Shown here: positions 7,931 through 15,799 of the stretch, piece by piece | Layout: each line of letters begins with the position of its first letter | Numbering within the stretch: position 1 is the stretch's first letter | Assembly: GCA_964613725.1 (NCBI GenBank) | Contig: CAZTJY010000022.1 | Coordinates: forward strand, 1-36,390 | Direction: 5' to 3' | DNA: 36,390 nucleotides | From: Parapedobacter sp964613725 | GTDB lineage: Bacteria > Bacteroidota > Bacteroidia > Sphingobacteriales > Sphingobacteriaceae | Program-made: the position numbers and the translations under genes | The notes under the pieces: generated by a model | What the model was told of the DNA's origin: nothing | The model's input: only the letters and a program-made list of their open reading frames with translations | The model's database searches: none

Positions 7931-9253
7931 ATGACCATCATGACAGAGAGCACTTCGCGTGAGGAAAGGGTTTCCTCACGCCGTAAATTTCTAAGAACCG
8001 CTGGTACAATGGCCGCAATCCTTCCATTTGCACCTCAATTCAGTTTTGCCAGCGAGCCTTTCCCTACGAGGAAAAAGATACTTAAAATCGGCTTAATCGG
8101 ATGCGGTGGCCGCGGTACTGGTGCAGCCGCCCAGGCATTGCGAGCCGACCCTGATGTGGAGTTAGTGGCTATGGGCGATATTTTTGCCGACCAGTTGGCT
8201 ACGGCATACAACGCGTTGATGAAGATCGAACCGTCAAAAATTAAGGTAAAAGATAGGCACAAGTATGTAGGGTTCGATGCCTACCAAAAGGTGATCAATG
8301 CCGGAGTAGACGTCGTCTTGTTAGCCACACCCCCAGTGTTTAGGCCATTGCACCTTGAGGCCGCTGTGGATGCCGATAAGCACATCTTCTGCGAGAAGCC
8401 TGTTGCGATCGACCCACCGGGCGTCCGCCGTGTATTGGAAGCCGTCCGCAAGTCGAAAGCGAAGAACATTGCTGTCATGTCCGGCTTTTGTTTCCGCTAT
8501 GCCAACCCCAATCGTGCGGTTTTCGGGCGCATGCGCAGTGGCGCAATCGGTGATGTGGTATCGTTGTCATCGTTCAGGTATGGAGGCGACCTCAGTTTGA
8601 AGCCCCGCCAAGCGGGCTGGTCGGACTTCGAGTTCCAAATACGCAATTGGTTTTATTACAATTGGATGTCGGGCGATCTCGTTATCGAGCAAGCGGTGCA
8701 TAGCTTGGATATGATGTCGTGGGTAATGGGTGATATCGCGCCCCAGAAAGCAATCGGTAGTGGCGGCCGGCAAGTGCGGGTGGAAAAGGAAAAAGGTAAT
8801 GTTTTCGACCATTTTGCCGTAGAGCTGACGTATCCCGGAGATGTGAAAGGTTTCCATTTTGCGCGGCAACAGACTGGAGTGGCCAACCGCAATAGCGTCG
8901 ATGTGGTGGGAACAAACGGCAAAATGGCTGTCGAAATAGGTAGCCGTTACGAAATCTTGGGGCCCAATGCCTGGAAATATGATGGCCCCAATAATAACAT
9001 GTACCAAACGGAGCACGATGAGCTGTTTGCATCCATCCGCTCCGGCACACCCATCAATGATGGCGACTGGATGACAAATAGTACGATGGTGGGAGTGTTG
9101 GCCACGTTGGCTGCCTATAGCGGTGCGGAGGTAACCTGGGAGAAAGCATTGAACTCGGACGTACGATTCGGCCCCAGCCCCGAAGAATTTTATATGGGAA
9201 TGGGACCCCAAGACATTCCGGTGGCAATGCCAGGTACAGGTTGGATTATCTAA
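7931..9253 (+). CDS. Tat-exported Gfo/Idh/MocA-family oxidoreductase
   Basis: This 440-residue protein has a twin-arginine signal, SSRRKFLRTAG at about residues 15-25, so it should be exported folded to the periplasm. The mature part has the NAD(P)-binding motif GLIGCGGRGTG (54-64) and the family motif EKP (155-157) in HIFCEKPVAIDPPG. A C-terminal Gfo/Idh/MocA domain with a GDLVIEQAVHSLDMM segment follows. Relatives include glucose-fructose oxidoreductase and Bacteroidota glycosidases that use bound NAD; the substrate here is unknown. It lies 73 bp after the LacI-type gene. A short inverted repeat (GCGTA-N6-TACGC, 7862-7877) lies in that gap. A nearby ATG at 7940 could be the start instead. 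Confidence 0.88.
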   Translation: MTIMTESTSREERVSSRRKFLRTAGTMAAILPFAPQFSFASEPFPTRKKILKIGLIGCGGRGTGAAAQALRADPDVELVAMGDIFADQLATAYNALMKIEPSKIKVKDRHKYVGFDAYQKVINAGVDVVLLATPPVFRPLHLEAAVDADKHIFCEKPVAIDPPGVRRVLEAVRKSKAKNIAVMSGFCFRYANPNRAVFGRMRSGAIGDVVSLSSFRYGGDLSLKPRQAGWSDFEFQIRNWFYYNWMSGDLVIEQAVHSLDMMSWVMGDIAPQKAIGSGGRQVRVEKEKGNVFDHFAVELTYPGDVKGFHFARQQTGVANRNSVDVVGTNGKMAVEIGSRYEILGPNAWKYDGPNNNMYQTEHDELFASIRSGTPINDGDWMTNSTMVGVLATLAAYSGAEVTWEKALNSDVRFGPSPEEFYMGMGPQDIPVAMPGTGWII

Positions 9254-9319
9254 CGTGAATCGAAATGTGATGCATCATGCCGAAGTTCACCCATTGACAA
9301 TATTTTAATCGATTCTTAA

Positions 9320-9349
9320 TTGTCGTGTAACAAGCGACGGATACCTTTG
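9320..9349 (+). promoter_or_regulatory. Strong Bacteroidota-type promoter in an intergenic region
   Basis: TTG (9320-9322), a spacer of exactly 19 bp and TACCTTTG (9342-9349) fit the Bacteroidota -33/-7 consensus fully. No convincing coding start follows before the terminator at 9403-9430, so it appears to drive a short non-coding transcript. Confidence 0.75.
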
Positions 9350-9354
9350 CATCA

Positions 9355-9430
9355 GTAAGAAACAAAGTAGTGTTCATTTTGTCAGGTTTGGTTAAATGGG
9401 AAAGCCTCGCTGCGGAGCGGGGCTTTTTTA
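9355..9430 (+). ncRNA. Candidate small RNA of about 75 nt
   Basis: A consensus promoter ends at 9349 and a Rho-independent terminator ends at 9430, leaving a transcript of about 75 nt with no convincing open reading frame or ribosome-binding site. The first part is A/G-rich and probably unstructured (CATTTTGTCAGGTTTGG). The 3' end is the GC-rich hairpin. I do not recognise an RNA family. It could be an independent small RNA, or an attenuated leader of the aquaporin gene if readthrough occurs. The start of about 9355 is estimated from the promoter. Confidence 0.5.
9403..9430 (+). terminator. Rho-independent terminator of the candidate small RNA
   Basis: AGCCTCGCT pairs with AGCGGGGCT (9 pairs, one T-G) around the tetraloop GCGG and is followed by six T. 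It lies upstream of aqpZ, so it ends a transcript other than aqpZ. Confidence 0.85.
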
Positions 9431-9461
9431 TGAAAAATAGCTGTAGTTCCACGAAAGCTGT

Positions 9462-9469
9462 TATCTTTG
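9462..9469 (+). promoter_or_regulatory. -7 element of the aquaporin gene
   Basis: TATCTTTG is a full match to the Bacteroidota -7 consensus and lies 21 bp before the ATG at 9491. No clear TTG lies 19 bp upstream, so the -33 box is weak or absent. Confidence 0.55.
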
Positions 9470-9490
9470 GGTGAACCAAATTGTAGAATC

Positions 9491-10207
9491 ATGGAAATTA
9501 AAACTTCAACAAAGTTCGTAGCCGAACTCATTGGTACCTTTGGTCTTGTGCTTTTCGGTTGCGGGGCAGCCGCAGTTGCAGGTGTAGACACACTCGCCGG
9601 CCTTTCCGGCTTGGGATTATTGGGTATCGCGCTGGCCTTTGGCCTATCGGTGGTTGTGTTTGCCTACGCTATCGGGGGCATTACGGGTTGCCACATCAAT
9701 CCGGCCATTACCATTGCCATGCTGGTCAACGGAAAGATTTCCGTAGGCGATGCCATCGCCTACATTGTAGCCCAGTTTTTCGGCGCACTGTTGGGCGCAT
9801 TTGTGTTGCAGCAGGTACTCAGCGGCCAACTCGCCGGGTTCACGCCGGGCGAATGGGCATACGGCGCCAATGGCTGGGGTGACGGTTACCAGAATGAATA
9901 CGGCACTACATCCGCGTTCCTGGCGGAAGCCGTACTGACATTTCTTTTCCTCTTCGTCATCTTTGGCGCAACATCCAAATGGGGCAACGGCACAATGGCG
10001 GGGCTGGCTATTGGCCTTACGCTGGTACTCATCCACTTGGTCGCCATTCCGATTACCGGCACATCGGTAAATCCTGCGCGTAGTTTCGGTCCGGCCGTTT
10101 TGGCCGGCGGTGCCGCGCTAAGCCAGCTGTGGCTTTTCATTGTTGCCCCTATCGTCGGGGGTGTGGTAGCGGCTGTGGTATGGCGGCTGTTGGCGCAGAA
10201 AGATTAA
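9491..10207 (+). CDS. aqpZ: Aquaporin Z, water channel
   Basis: This inner-membrane MIP-family channel of 238 residues has six membrane helices and the two half-helix signatures NPA at 70-72 and 194-196. The selectivity-filter residues line up with E. coli AqpZ: His182, Thr191 and Arg197 keep the same 9- and 6-residue spacings, with Phe50 near the expected position. This predicts water rather than glycerol selectivity. The ATG at 9491 gives the usual N-terminus. An in-frame TTG at 9467 falls inside the -7 element and is unlikely to be used. The gene has its own -7 box and a strong terminator, so it is probably monocistronic. Confidence 0.95.
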   Translation: MEIKTSTKFVAELIGTFGLVLFGCGAAAVAGVDTLAGLSGLGLLGIALAFGLSVVVFAYAIGGITGCHINPAITIAMLVNGKISVGDAIAYIVAQFFGALLGAFVLQQVLSGQLAGFTPGEWAYGANGWGDGYQNEYGTTSAFLAEAVLTFLFLFVIFGATSKWGNGTMAGLAIGLTLVLIHLVAIPITGTSVNPARSFGPAVLAGGAALSQLWLFIVAPIVGGVVAAVVWRLLAQKD

Positions 10208-10212
10208 CGTTA

Positions 10213-10244
10213 GGGGGTGCCAGACAAACCGGCACCCCTTTTTT
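10213..10244 (+). terminator. Rho-independent terminator of aqpZ
   Basis: GGGGTGCC (10214-10221) pairs with GGCACCCC (10231-10238), followed by six T. The T tract reaches the stop codon of the convergent TonB-receptor gene. Confidence 0.85.
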
Positions 10245-12121
10245 CAAAGTCCGTATTTAACACCGAAACTAAACCACCTCCCGGGCATAGGCACAGCGGA
10301 CGCTTCGATATACGTGGTGTCAAAGATGTTTTGTACGTCTGCATAGAGGTCAACCGGATTGAGCCGGTAACCGATTCGGGCATCGCCCAAGAAGTAGCTT
10401 TTATAGCTGATGCGTTCGTTGAACCGCGTCGCAGCGGTCGCGGAAAGCCTACCCGACGACACATGGATGCTGGCAGTAGCTTGATGGCGAAGGCTTTCGA
10501 TGACGTATTTGGAGAGGAACCCCGAATTGTGGCTATCGTCGAATTGGGGTGCCAACCATGTATAACCGAGCCCTACCATCCATGTTGCGGCTTGTTGGTC
10601 GGTGCCAAACAGCCGGTAATTTCCTGAAAAGGCTAGCCCGTGGGTACGGTTTCGCTGGAAATTATTTGGTTGCCACGGTTCATCCTGCGAAAGCCTCACC
10701 CAATCGATGAACTCATCCGTGTTTCGGTAGAAGTAACCCAAATGAGCCACCGCCCGGCTGTCCGCATATTTGATGCCACTTTCGGCGTGCCAGGAACTTT
10801 CTGGCTGCACAAGCGGGTTACCAATATTGCCCGGCCGTTGGTCGAGGTAGAGGTCGGTAAACGACGGGATGCGCTGGCCCGTACCAGCGTGGGCCACCAG
10901 TTTCCACCGCTCGCCAAGCTGATATCCTAGATCAACGCCCGGAAAAACCTGCCAGCCATAATCAGAATTGTAATTGATGTAGGCACCGGCGCTGAAAAGT
11001 AGCCGCTTTATTTTTTCGGTTTTGAACTCGACATACATTCCGTAGTTGTCGCGGTTGTGGTTGCCGATATTGCTGCTACGGATGGCCTCGTTGCGCATTT
11101 CCACACCCACGCCGATGTCACCGCCCTCGGTTTGGAGAACGGCATTCACTTCGGCATTGATGGCCTGGCCGTGGTGCTGACTTCTGGCGCGGCTCAGGTC
11201 GTTGCGGAAATAACGGTAGTCGTCAAAAGCATACCGATAGCTGACCCGCGGCGAAAAAGAAATCCGATCGGTCAATTGACGCCGATAGCCGACGGCAGCC
11301 AGTATCGTTTGCACCACCTCGCGTGACTCCCTGTCGCCCGGGGCAGCGTAGAAGCCATTGGCACCAAAGCCATTGGATACGTAGCCTCCCATCATCGAAA
11401 ACGCATCCGTGCCGTTGGCGGGTATTTCGCCTTGATAAAAGACCTTGTTGTTTCTAAATGCCGTGTTGTACCGGTAACCATTGCCCGATTCGTGGCTGCC
11501 GTATAGTGAATGGCGACCCGCGGCGCCTATCCCGGTAACGCCTAACTGGATGCCCCGTCCATTGAAAAGAGCGCCATTGTTTGCCGTGTCGCGTTTGAAC
11601 CCCGATCCGGTGTAGGCGTGCGCCGATATGCCGGAGTCGATTGGCTTCCTCGTTACGATGTTGATGGCTCCCGTCAGGCTGTTGATGCCGTAGATACGTG
11701 CGGCAGGGCCGCGGATGATTTCAATGCGCTCAATGGCATCGGTAGGAATGGGTAGGTTCAAACTGTTGTGGCCTGTCTGGGCGTCCAGTACCTTTGCGCC
11801 ATTGACAAGGATAAGGGTCTGCTCAAAACTTCCACCATCGATGCTCACATCCGCCTGTGCGCCAAAAGGTCCGCGCTGCCGGAGGTCTACGCCGCTGATG
11901 TGGCTGAGCAGTTCGTTGATCGACCGGGCAGGCATCGCCTCGATCTGCTTCCTATCGATGACCTGGATGTTACGGTTCTGCTTGGCGAAGGGCAATTGCA
12001 TCCGGTTTTCCGTGATAACGACTTCCCCCAATGGTATGGTGCTGGTATCTTCTTGGGCGATGGCAGAACCGAACCATAATATCCCTAAAATCACATAAGC
12101 TTTTTTTAAATATCGTTTCAT
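10244..12121 (-). CDS. BtuB-like TonB-dependent outer-membrane receptor
   Basis: The product is 625 residues, with a signal peptide (hydrophobic YVILGILWFGSAIA, then Q). A plug domain follows (about residues 35-150; motifs VVITENR, SINELLSHISGVDLRQRG, IERIEIIRGPAARIYG, GAINIVTRKP), then a 22-stranded-type barrel ending FSFGVKYGL. The length and plug resemble BtuB-type receptors for cobalamin or related small metallo-ligands rather than SusC transporters. I start at the ATG at 12121; a TTG at 12139 is in frame but less likely. Only 63 bp separate it from a divergent MocR-type regulator. No cobalamin riboswitch would fit in that gap, so vitamin B12 control by riboswitch is unlikely. Confidence 0.88.
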   Translation of the reverse strand: MKRYLKKAYVILGILWFGSAIAQEDTSTIPLGEVVITENRMQLPFAKQNRNIQVIDRKQIEAMPARSINELLSHISGVDLRQRGPFGAQADVSIDGGSFEQTLILVNGAKVLDAQTGHNSLNLPIPTDAIERIEIIRGPAARIYGINSLTGAINIVTRKPIDSGISAHAYTGSGFKRDTANNGALFNGRGIQLGVTGIGAAGRHSLYGSHESGNGYRYNTAFRNNKVFYQGEIPANGTDAFSMMGGYVSNGFGANGFYAAPGDRESREVVQTILAAVGYRRQLTDRISFSPRVSYRYAFDDYRYFRNDLSRARSQHHGQAINAEVNAVLQTEGGDIGVGVEMRNEAIRSSNIGNHNRDNYGMYVEFKTEKIKRLLFSAGAYINYNSDYGWQVFPGVDLGYQLGERWKLVAHAGTGQRIPSFTDLYLDQRPGNIGNPLVQPESSWHAESGIKYADSRAVAHLGYFYRNTDEFIDWVRLSQDEPWQPNNFQRNRTHGLAFSGNYRLFGTDQQAATWMVGLGYTWLAPQFDDSHNSGFLSKYVIESLRHQATASIHVSSGRLSATAATRFNERISYKSYFLGDARIGYRLNPVDLYADVQNIFDTTYIEASAVPMPGRWFSFGVKYGL

Positions 12122-12154
12122 TCGATTGATTTTTTGCAAAAGTCGTAACTTGCC

Positions 12155-12172
12155 GGCACATCGAGAGGTGTC
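12155..12172. promoter_or_regulatory. Possible operator between TonB receptor and MocR gene
   Basis: GGCACA-tcgaga-GGTGTC is an imperfect inverted repeat (4 of 6 pairs) in the middle of the 63-bp divergent region. It is the only dyad I see there, so it is a weak candidate site for the MocR protein. Confidence 0.3.
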
Positions 12173-12184
12173 AGTTTTTATTTT

Positions 12185-13666
12185 ATGGGTAGTCCTGTTT
12201 TAGTACCTTATCAAAGTTTTATCAAGCCGGTGCGTGGAACGACCACGCCCGTTTACCTGCAGGTAGCCCATCAGTTGATCAACGCCATCCAGCGGGGTTA
12301 TCTCCTGGATGGGCACAAGCTGCCGGGCAGTCGCCAACTTGCACGTATACTCGGGCTGCATCGCAACACGGTAATAGCGAGTTATGCCGAGTTGGAAGCA
12401 CAGGGATGGATAGCCATACATCCCAGCCGCGGAACCTTTGTGAAGAACGCGAAGCGGGAAAAACCTAAGCGGCTTTCCGGTAACGGCAGCCAAGCATTGG
12501 TGGGTTACCCATCGCAAGTGGGGTTTTACGTTAAGAAATGGTCGGTATTGGATGATCCGTTCGATCGTGCATCCGCAAGGCTCATACTTGACGATGGACT
12601 TCCCGATCCACGGCTCTCGCATGTTGGCTACCTTTCCCGACTACTGCACACAAATATGAAACGTAAGGGGAACCAACGCAAGCTAGGGTATAGCTATGCG
12701 AAGGGCAGTACGTATTACAAGGAACAACTGGCGAATTTCCTCAATCTCACGCGCGGGCTGCACCTTTCCGATAAGAACATCTTGGTAACACGCAGCCTCG
12801 AGCTGAGCGCCTACATCGTAGCGGAAACATTGCTGTCGCCCGGCGATGCGGTGGTGGTCGGTGAACTTAGCTATTTTGCCACCAACATGATCCTCCAAAG
12901 AGCGGGTGCTAAGGTGCTCACCGTTCCGCTAGATCGGGAGGGGCTAGACGTCGAAGCCATTCGCAGCCTCTGCGAACGTCAACCTATCCGGATGCTATAT
13001 ATCACGCCGCACCACCATTACCCCACTACCATAACCCTCAGTGCGCAGCGGCGCATTGCACTGCTGGAGCTTTCCGTGAAGTATGGTTTTATCATTCTGG
13101 AAGACGACTATGATTACGACTATCATTATGACGGTAGCCCTCTGCTTCCCATGGCGAGCGCCGATACCGCTGGGATGGTGGTTTATATCGGTACGTTCGG
13201 CAAGTCGATGGCCCCCGGATTCCGGTCCGGCTTTATCGTCGCACCCGCCCCACTGATTGCCGAAATGAGCAAACTGCTGGGGGTTATGGACCGGTCGGGA
13301 GATACCCTGACCGAAGCCGCACTCGGCGAGCTGATTGCTGACGGGGAAATCCATCGCTATCTAAAAAAAACGGTTAAGGAGTATAAGACACGCCGCGACG
13401 TGATGGTTGGACTGCTCAACGAGCGGATGGGCGATCGGGTGGGGGTAGTTACCCCGACCGGAGGGTTGGCGGTATGGACCAGCTGGCCAGGTGGGTACAA
13501 TCTTATGCGTTTACGCGAATCCTGCGCCCGGCATGATCTGCACCTCCCCCGATACCTGCTGTACCAGTCGGCCCGGTACAGCGGTATACGACTCGGCTTC
13601 GGGAGTTTATCGCCCGATGAACTGACGGAAGTAGTCGAGATTATTACTGAGCTATCAAACAAATAG
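12185..13666 (+). CDS. MocR/PdxR-type GntR regulator with aminotransferase domain
   Basis: This 493-residue fusion has a GntR winged helix at about 20-88 (KLPGSRQLARILGLHRNTVIASYAELEAQGW in outline; read as PGSRQLA...HRNTV...YAELEAQGW, ending SRGTFV). A fold-type I aminotransferase domain follows from about 130 to the end. The PLP-lysine motif is GTFGKSMAPGFRSGF with Lys340, and the upstream DDYDYDYHYD segment is typical. MocR proteins use PLP or an amino-compound aldimine as effector and regulate vitamin B6, GABA, taurine or related genes. It is divergent from a TonB-dependent receptor, its most likely target. The effector cannot be told from sequence. Confidence 0.92.
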   Translation: MGSPVLVPYQSFIKPVRGTTTPVYLQVAHQLINAIQRGYLLDGHKLPGSRQLARILGLHRNTVIASYAELEAQGWIAIHPSRGTFVKNAKREKPKRLSGNGSQALVGYPSQVGFYVKKWSVLDDPFDRASARLILDDGLPDPRLSHVGYLSRLLHTNMKRKGNQRKLGYSYAKGSTYYKEQLANFLNLTRGLHLSDKNILVTRSLELSAYIVAETLLSPGDAVVVGELSYFATNMILQRAGAKVLTVPLDREGLDVEAIRSLCERQPIRMLYITPHHHYPTTITLSAQRRIALLELSVKYGFIILEDDYDYDYHYDGSPLLPMASADTAGMVVYIGTFGKSMAPGFRSGFIVAPAPLIAEMSKLLGVMDRSGDTLTEAALGELIADGEIHRYLKKTVKEYKTRRDVMVGLLNERMGDRVGVVTPTGGLAVWTSWPGGYNLMRLRESCARHDLHLPRYLLYQSARYSGIRLGFGSLSPDELTEVVEIITELSNK

Positions 13667-13694
13667 TTAGCCTTAAAATACACCAATTTAGGTA

Positions 13695-13725
13695 TTGCCG
13701 GTGGCGGCTATTGTTTATTTCTTTG
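13695..13725 (+). promoter_or_regulatory. Candidate promoter of the collagen-like lipoprotein gene
   Basis: TTG (13695-13697), a 20-bp spacer and TTTCTTTG (13718-13725) approximate the Bacteroidota pattern, with one mismatch in the -7 box. It lies 25 bp before the ATG at 13751. Confidence 0.4.
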
Positions 13726-13750
13726 TTTTCAAATCAGTAAAAAAATACAT

Positions 13751-14542
13751 ATGATTATGAAAACGTACAAGCTAATGATGATCACTGCCGGATTGATTGT
13801 CTTTATTTTGAGTGGTTGCGAAAAGGGCGATATGGGACCTATCGGCCCGCAAGGCGAACAGGGTATTGAAGGTGAAAAGGGTGATAAAGGTGAAAAGGGT
13901 GATAAAGGTGAAAAGGGTGATAAAGGTGAAAAGGGTGATAAAGGTGACAAAGGGGCAAAAGGTGACAAAGGTGATAAAGGTGATACGGGTGCGCGTGGTG
14001 CAACAGGAGCACAAGGGCCGAAAGGCGACAAAGGCGACCCGGGTGCAACTGGTGCCACCGGCCCCCGCGGTGCTACAGGAGCTACCGGCCCTCGGGGCGC
14101 TACCGGTCCACAAGGGCCCGCCGGTACTGCTAATGTTATTTATAGCAACTGGATGTCGTTTCAACAAAGCCAGCGTGATACAACTATTGATGGCACGTTT
14201 CTGAAGGTAAATCATTTGCAGGCCCCGAGGCTCACGCAGAACATCATTGATAGGGGTGTTGTTATCGTGTATTGGCGGTACCTGACTACGGTTGTCCAAT
14301 TGCCGTATACTTCCGACGCAGGGTCAGGAACGGGACCTAGCAAAACCAGCACGATTAATTTTGTGCCCAAACCCGGAGTGATTTACATCACGCGGTATAC
14401 ACACGATAATTCTGCTTCTATTGGTTTCGGCTCCATACAGTTTCGGTATGTCCTGATTCCGGGCGGGGTCAGCGCCACGATGGGAAATATCGACCTGCGG
14501 GATTATAATGCCGTTAAATCGGCGCTGAATATTGCAGACTGA
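13751..14542 (+). CDS. Collagen-like (Gly-X-Y) repeat lipoprotein
   Basis: The product is 263 residues. A lipoprotein signal ends in the lipobox LSGC (Cys23). About 34 uninterrupted Gly-X-Y triplets follow from residue 26 to about 127. The first half is GEK/GDK-rich and the second half GAT/GPR/GPQ-rich, as in bacterial collagen-like triple helices. The last 135 residues form a separate, probably beta-rich domain (VIYSNWMSF...IQFRYVLIPGG...) seen behind collagen-like stalks in other Bacteroidota proteins as far as I recall. It is probably a surface trimer anchored in a membrane. Exact 18-bp DNA repeats inside the stalk suggest length variability. It is convergent with the phospholipase-like gene, 17 bp away. 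Confidence 0.88.
   Translation: MIMKTYKLMMITAGLIVFILSGCEKGDMGPIGPQGEQGIEGEKGDKGEKGDKGEKGDKGEKGDKGDKGAKGDKGDKGDTGARGATGAQGPKGDKGDPGATGATGPRGATGATGPRGATGPQGPAGTANVIYSNWMSFQQSQRDTTIDGTFLKVNHLQAPRLTQNIIDRGVVIVYWRYLTTVVQLPYTSDAGSGTGPSKTSTINFVPKPGVIYITRYTHDNSASIGFGSIQFRYVLIPGGVSATMGNIDLRDYNAVKSALNIAD
13871..13942 (+). repeat. Four exact 18-bp tandem repeats in the collagen-like gene
   Basis: GGTGAAAAGGGTGATAAA is repeated four times without a mismatch, encoding GEKGDK each time. More diverged copies follow. The unit is a multiple of three, so gain or loss changes stalk length and keeps the frame. Confidence 0.95.
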
Positions 14543-14559
14543 CCGGGATAGGGGGGTGG

Positions 14560-15507
14560 TCAATGCCACTCCTCCCTGCCCAACAGTTTTTGACTTGCCG
14601 TGGGCGAAGGGATCGTGTCAGTGGTTGGTGATACCAGAGGGAGATGCCGGATGTCTGGCTGGCCTGCATCTACCCAAGCGGAAAACCAGAAGCTGCCGAT
14701 GCGTTGGATAGCACCGCGCATCCGCCGCTCCACCATGCCATTAAGTGCCTCATGGTAGTCGGCGGAATAACGGTCGGTGTACGTGCGTATAAGTTGGTTA
14801 TTACGGGTAATATACCCAAACTTTCTGTCGGCAGGAAAGGAATCGTTTAGACGCGCTTCGATTTCCAATACCGAATCTACAAGGGCGTGGCTTTCCTGTA
14901 CGATACGCCAGGCTTCAGCGATGGGAGACCGGACATACGTTGCGCGGCCAACAAAGAAGTCGTATGCATCCGAAAACAATTCCGGCAGTCGGCTTTCCCA
15001 AAAGGCGTGGATGCCAATTTGGTTAGTTAGCTGACCGTTGTAATTGCTGGTGGTATGCAACGGTACGTGCGCATCGGCCAGGTAATGGCCAATATCTGAG
15101 GAGTGGCGCAATATGCGTTGGAAGTCCTTTTCGCTAAATGCTTTGACTAGCGCGTAATAGCTCCGATTAATCTGCCAAGGGAGCACCCCCCGTGCCAGTA
15201 GCTGCCGCTCGCTGAACTTCTCAACCGCTGCCGACCAATGGATGGGAATACTATCGAACGGCTGGGGACCGTATTCATCGGCGTCGATGAAATGACGGGG
15301 CGACTCTGCACTGTCTGCGTAGCATCGCTTGTCGGCATCCACGGCATGCTCCGTCATGTAGTCCACATGATTCTTGTAGAACCCCGCGACGTCTGTGGGC
15401 AACGTAAAAACAGCCATCCGGTTAATGAGCTTATGTGCGTGGAAACCCCAGGATGAAAGTAAAACAATGGTGATAATTGCAACTGGCAGCAGGTAAATGC
15501 GGTTCAT
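14560..15507 (-). CDS. Zinc-dependent phospholipase C / S1-P1 nuclease-like secreted protein
   Basis: The product is 315 residues with a signal peptide whose likely cleavage leaves Trp20 as the mature N-terminus (LLSS|WGFHAHKLI). In this superfamily the N-terminal Trp amino group and nearby histidines bind zinc, and here His23 and His25 follow. Further metal-ligand segments are RHFIDADE, HSSDIGHYLADAHVPLHTTSNY and HAFWES. The order fits zinc-dependent phospholipase C and S1/P1 nucleases. I cannot decide between lipid and nucleic-acid substrates. It is exported, probably periplasmic. The last 40 residues are a low-complexity tail rich in Pro, Ser and Thr. It is convergent with the collagen-like lipoprotein gene. 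Confidence 0.8.
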   Translation of the reverse strand: MNRIYLLPVAIITIVLLSSWGFHAHKLINRMAVFTLPTDVAGFYKNHVDYMTEHAVDADKRCYADSAESPRHFIDADEYGPQPFDSIPIHWSAAVEKFSERQLLARGVLPWQINRSYYALVKAFSEKDFQRILRHSSDIGHYLADAHVPLHTTSNYNGQLTNQIGIHAFWESRLPELFSDAYDFFVGRATYVRSPIAEAWRIVQESHALVDSVLEIEARLNDSFPADRKFGYITRNNQLIRTYTDRYSADYHEALNGMVERRMRGAIQRIGSFWFSAWVDAGQPDIRHLPLVSPTTDTIPSPTASQKLLGREEWH

Positions 15508-15596
15508 GATCTAAAGTTAAGCCTTATGGCTAAAAATCACAAATCGCTCATGAATTTTTAATGCCCACATAACATCGAATCCCGTCCTTTGTCATC

Positions 15597-15699
15597 GAGG
15601 AGGTGAATCATCATGGCAATGAAGCACGTGTTAAATTGGTTGTCGAGTTTGAAAATCCGTATTTTTTCCCGTTTTTTGGTATCTGCATTCAGGCACTGA
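15597..15699 (+). CDS. Possible 28-residue small protein with a perfect Shine-Dalgarno
   Basis: The 292-bp gap before the glycosyltransferase holds an ATG at 15613 preceded by GAGGAGGTGAA (15597-15607), a near-perfect ribosome-binding site, which is rare in Bacteroidota. The frame reads MAMKHVLNWLSSLKIRIF and then SRFLVSAFRH before a TGA at 15697-15699. It is basic and could form an amphipathic helix. I know of no homologue. It may be a leader peptide, a small membrane-active peptide, or chance. The rest of the gap holds heptamer repeats and no other feature I can support. Confidence 0.3.
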
Positions 15700-15700
15700 C

Positions 15701-15786
15701 AGTTGATAATTGTTACTGAGCCCGTCGTATTGATAAATGGATGGGACAGCGTCTGGTGCCAGAAATCTGATGTCTAATGTCTAATA
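15701..15786. repeat. Degenerate heptanucleotide repeats upstream of the glycosyltransferase
   Basis: Units AGTTGAT-AATTGTT (15701-15714) and TCTGATG-TCTAATG-TCTAATA (15766-15786) repeat the same two unit types, in the same order, as the repeats before ruvB. The last unit ends 13 bp before the ATG at 15800. Confidence 0.65.
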
Positions 15787-15799
15787 GCTATAGCTCAAC

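Noticed and set aside
12122..12184. Cobalamin riboswitch for the BtuB-like receptor
   Set aside because: The divergent gap is only 63 bp, far too short for a cobalamin aptamer, and no B12-box-like sequence is visible.
13772..14299. Minus-strand frame of Phe/Thr repeats opposite the collagen-like gene
   Set aside because: It is the reverse complement of the Gly-X-Y DNA repeats, which stay open in several frames. There is no start context or signal.
14551..14574. GC hairpin between the collagen-like and phospholipase-like genes
   Set aside because: GGGGTGG pairs with CCACTCC, but neither side has a T tract and it covers the phospholipase stop codon, so I did not call a terminator.
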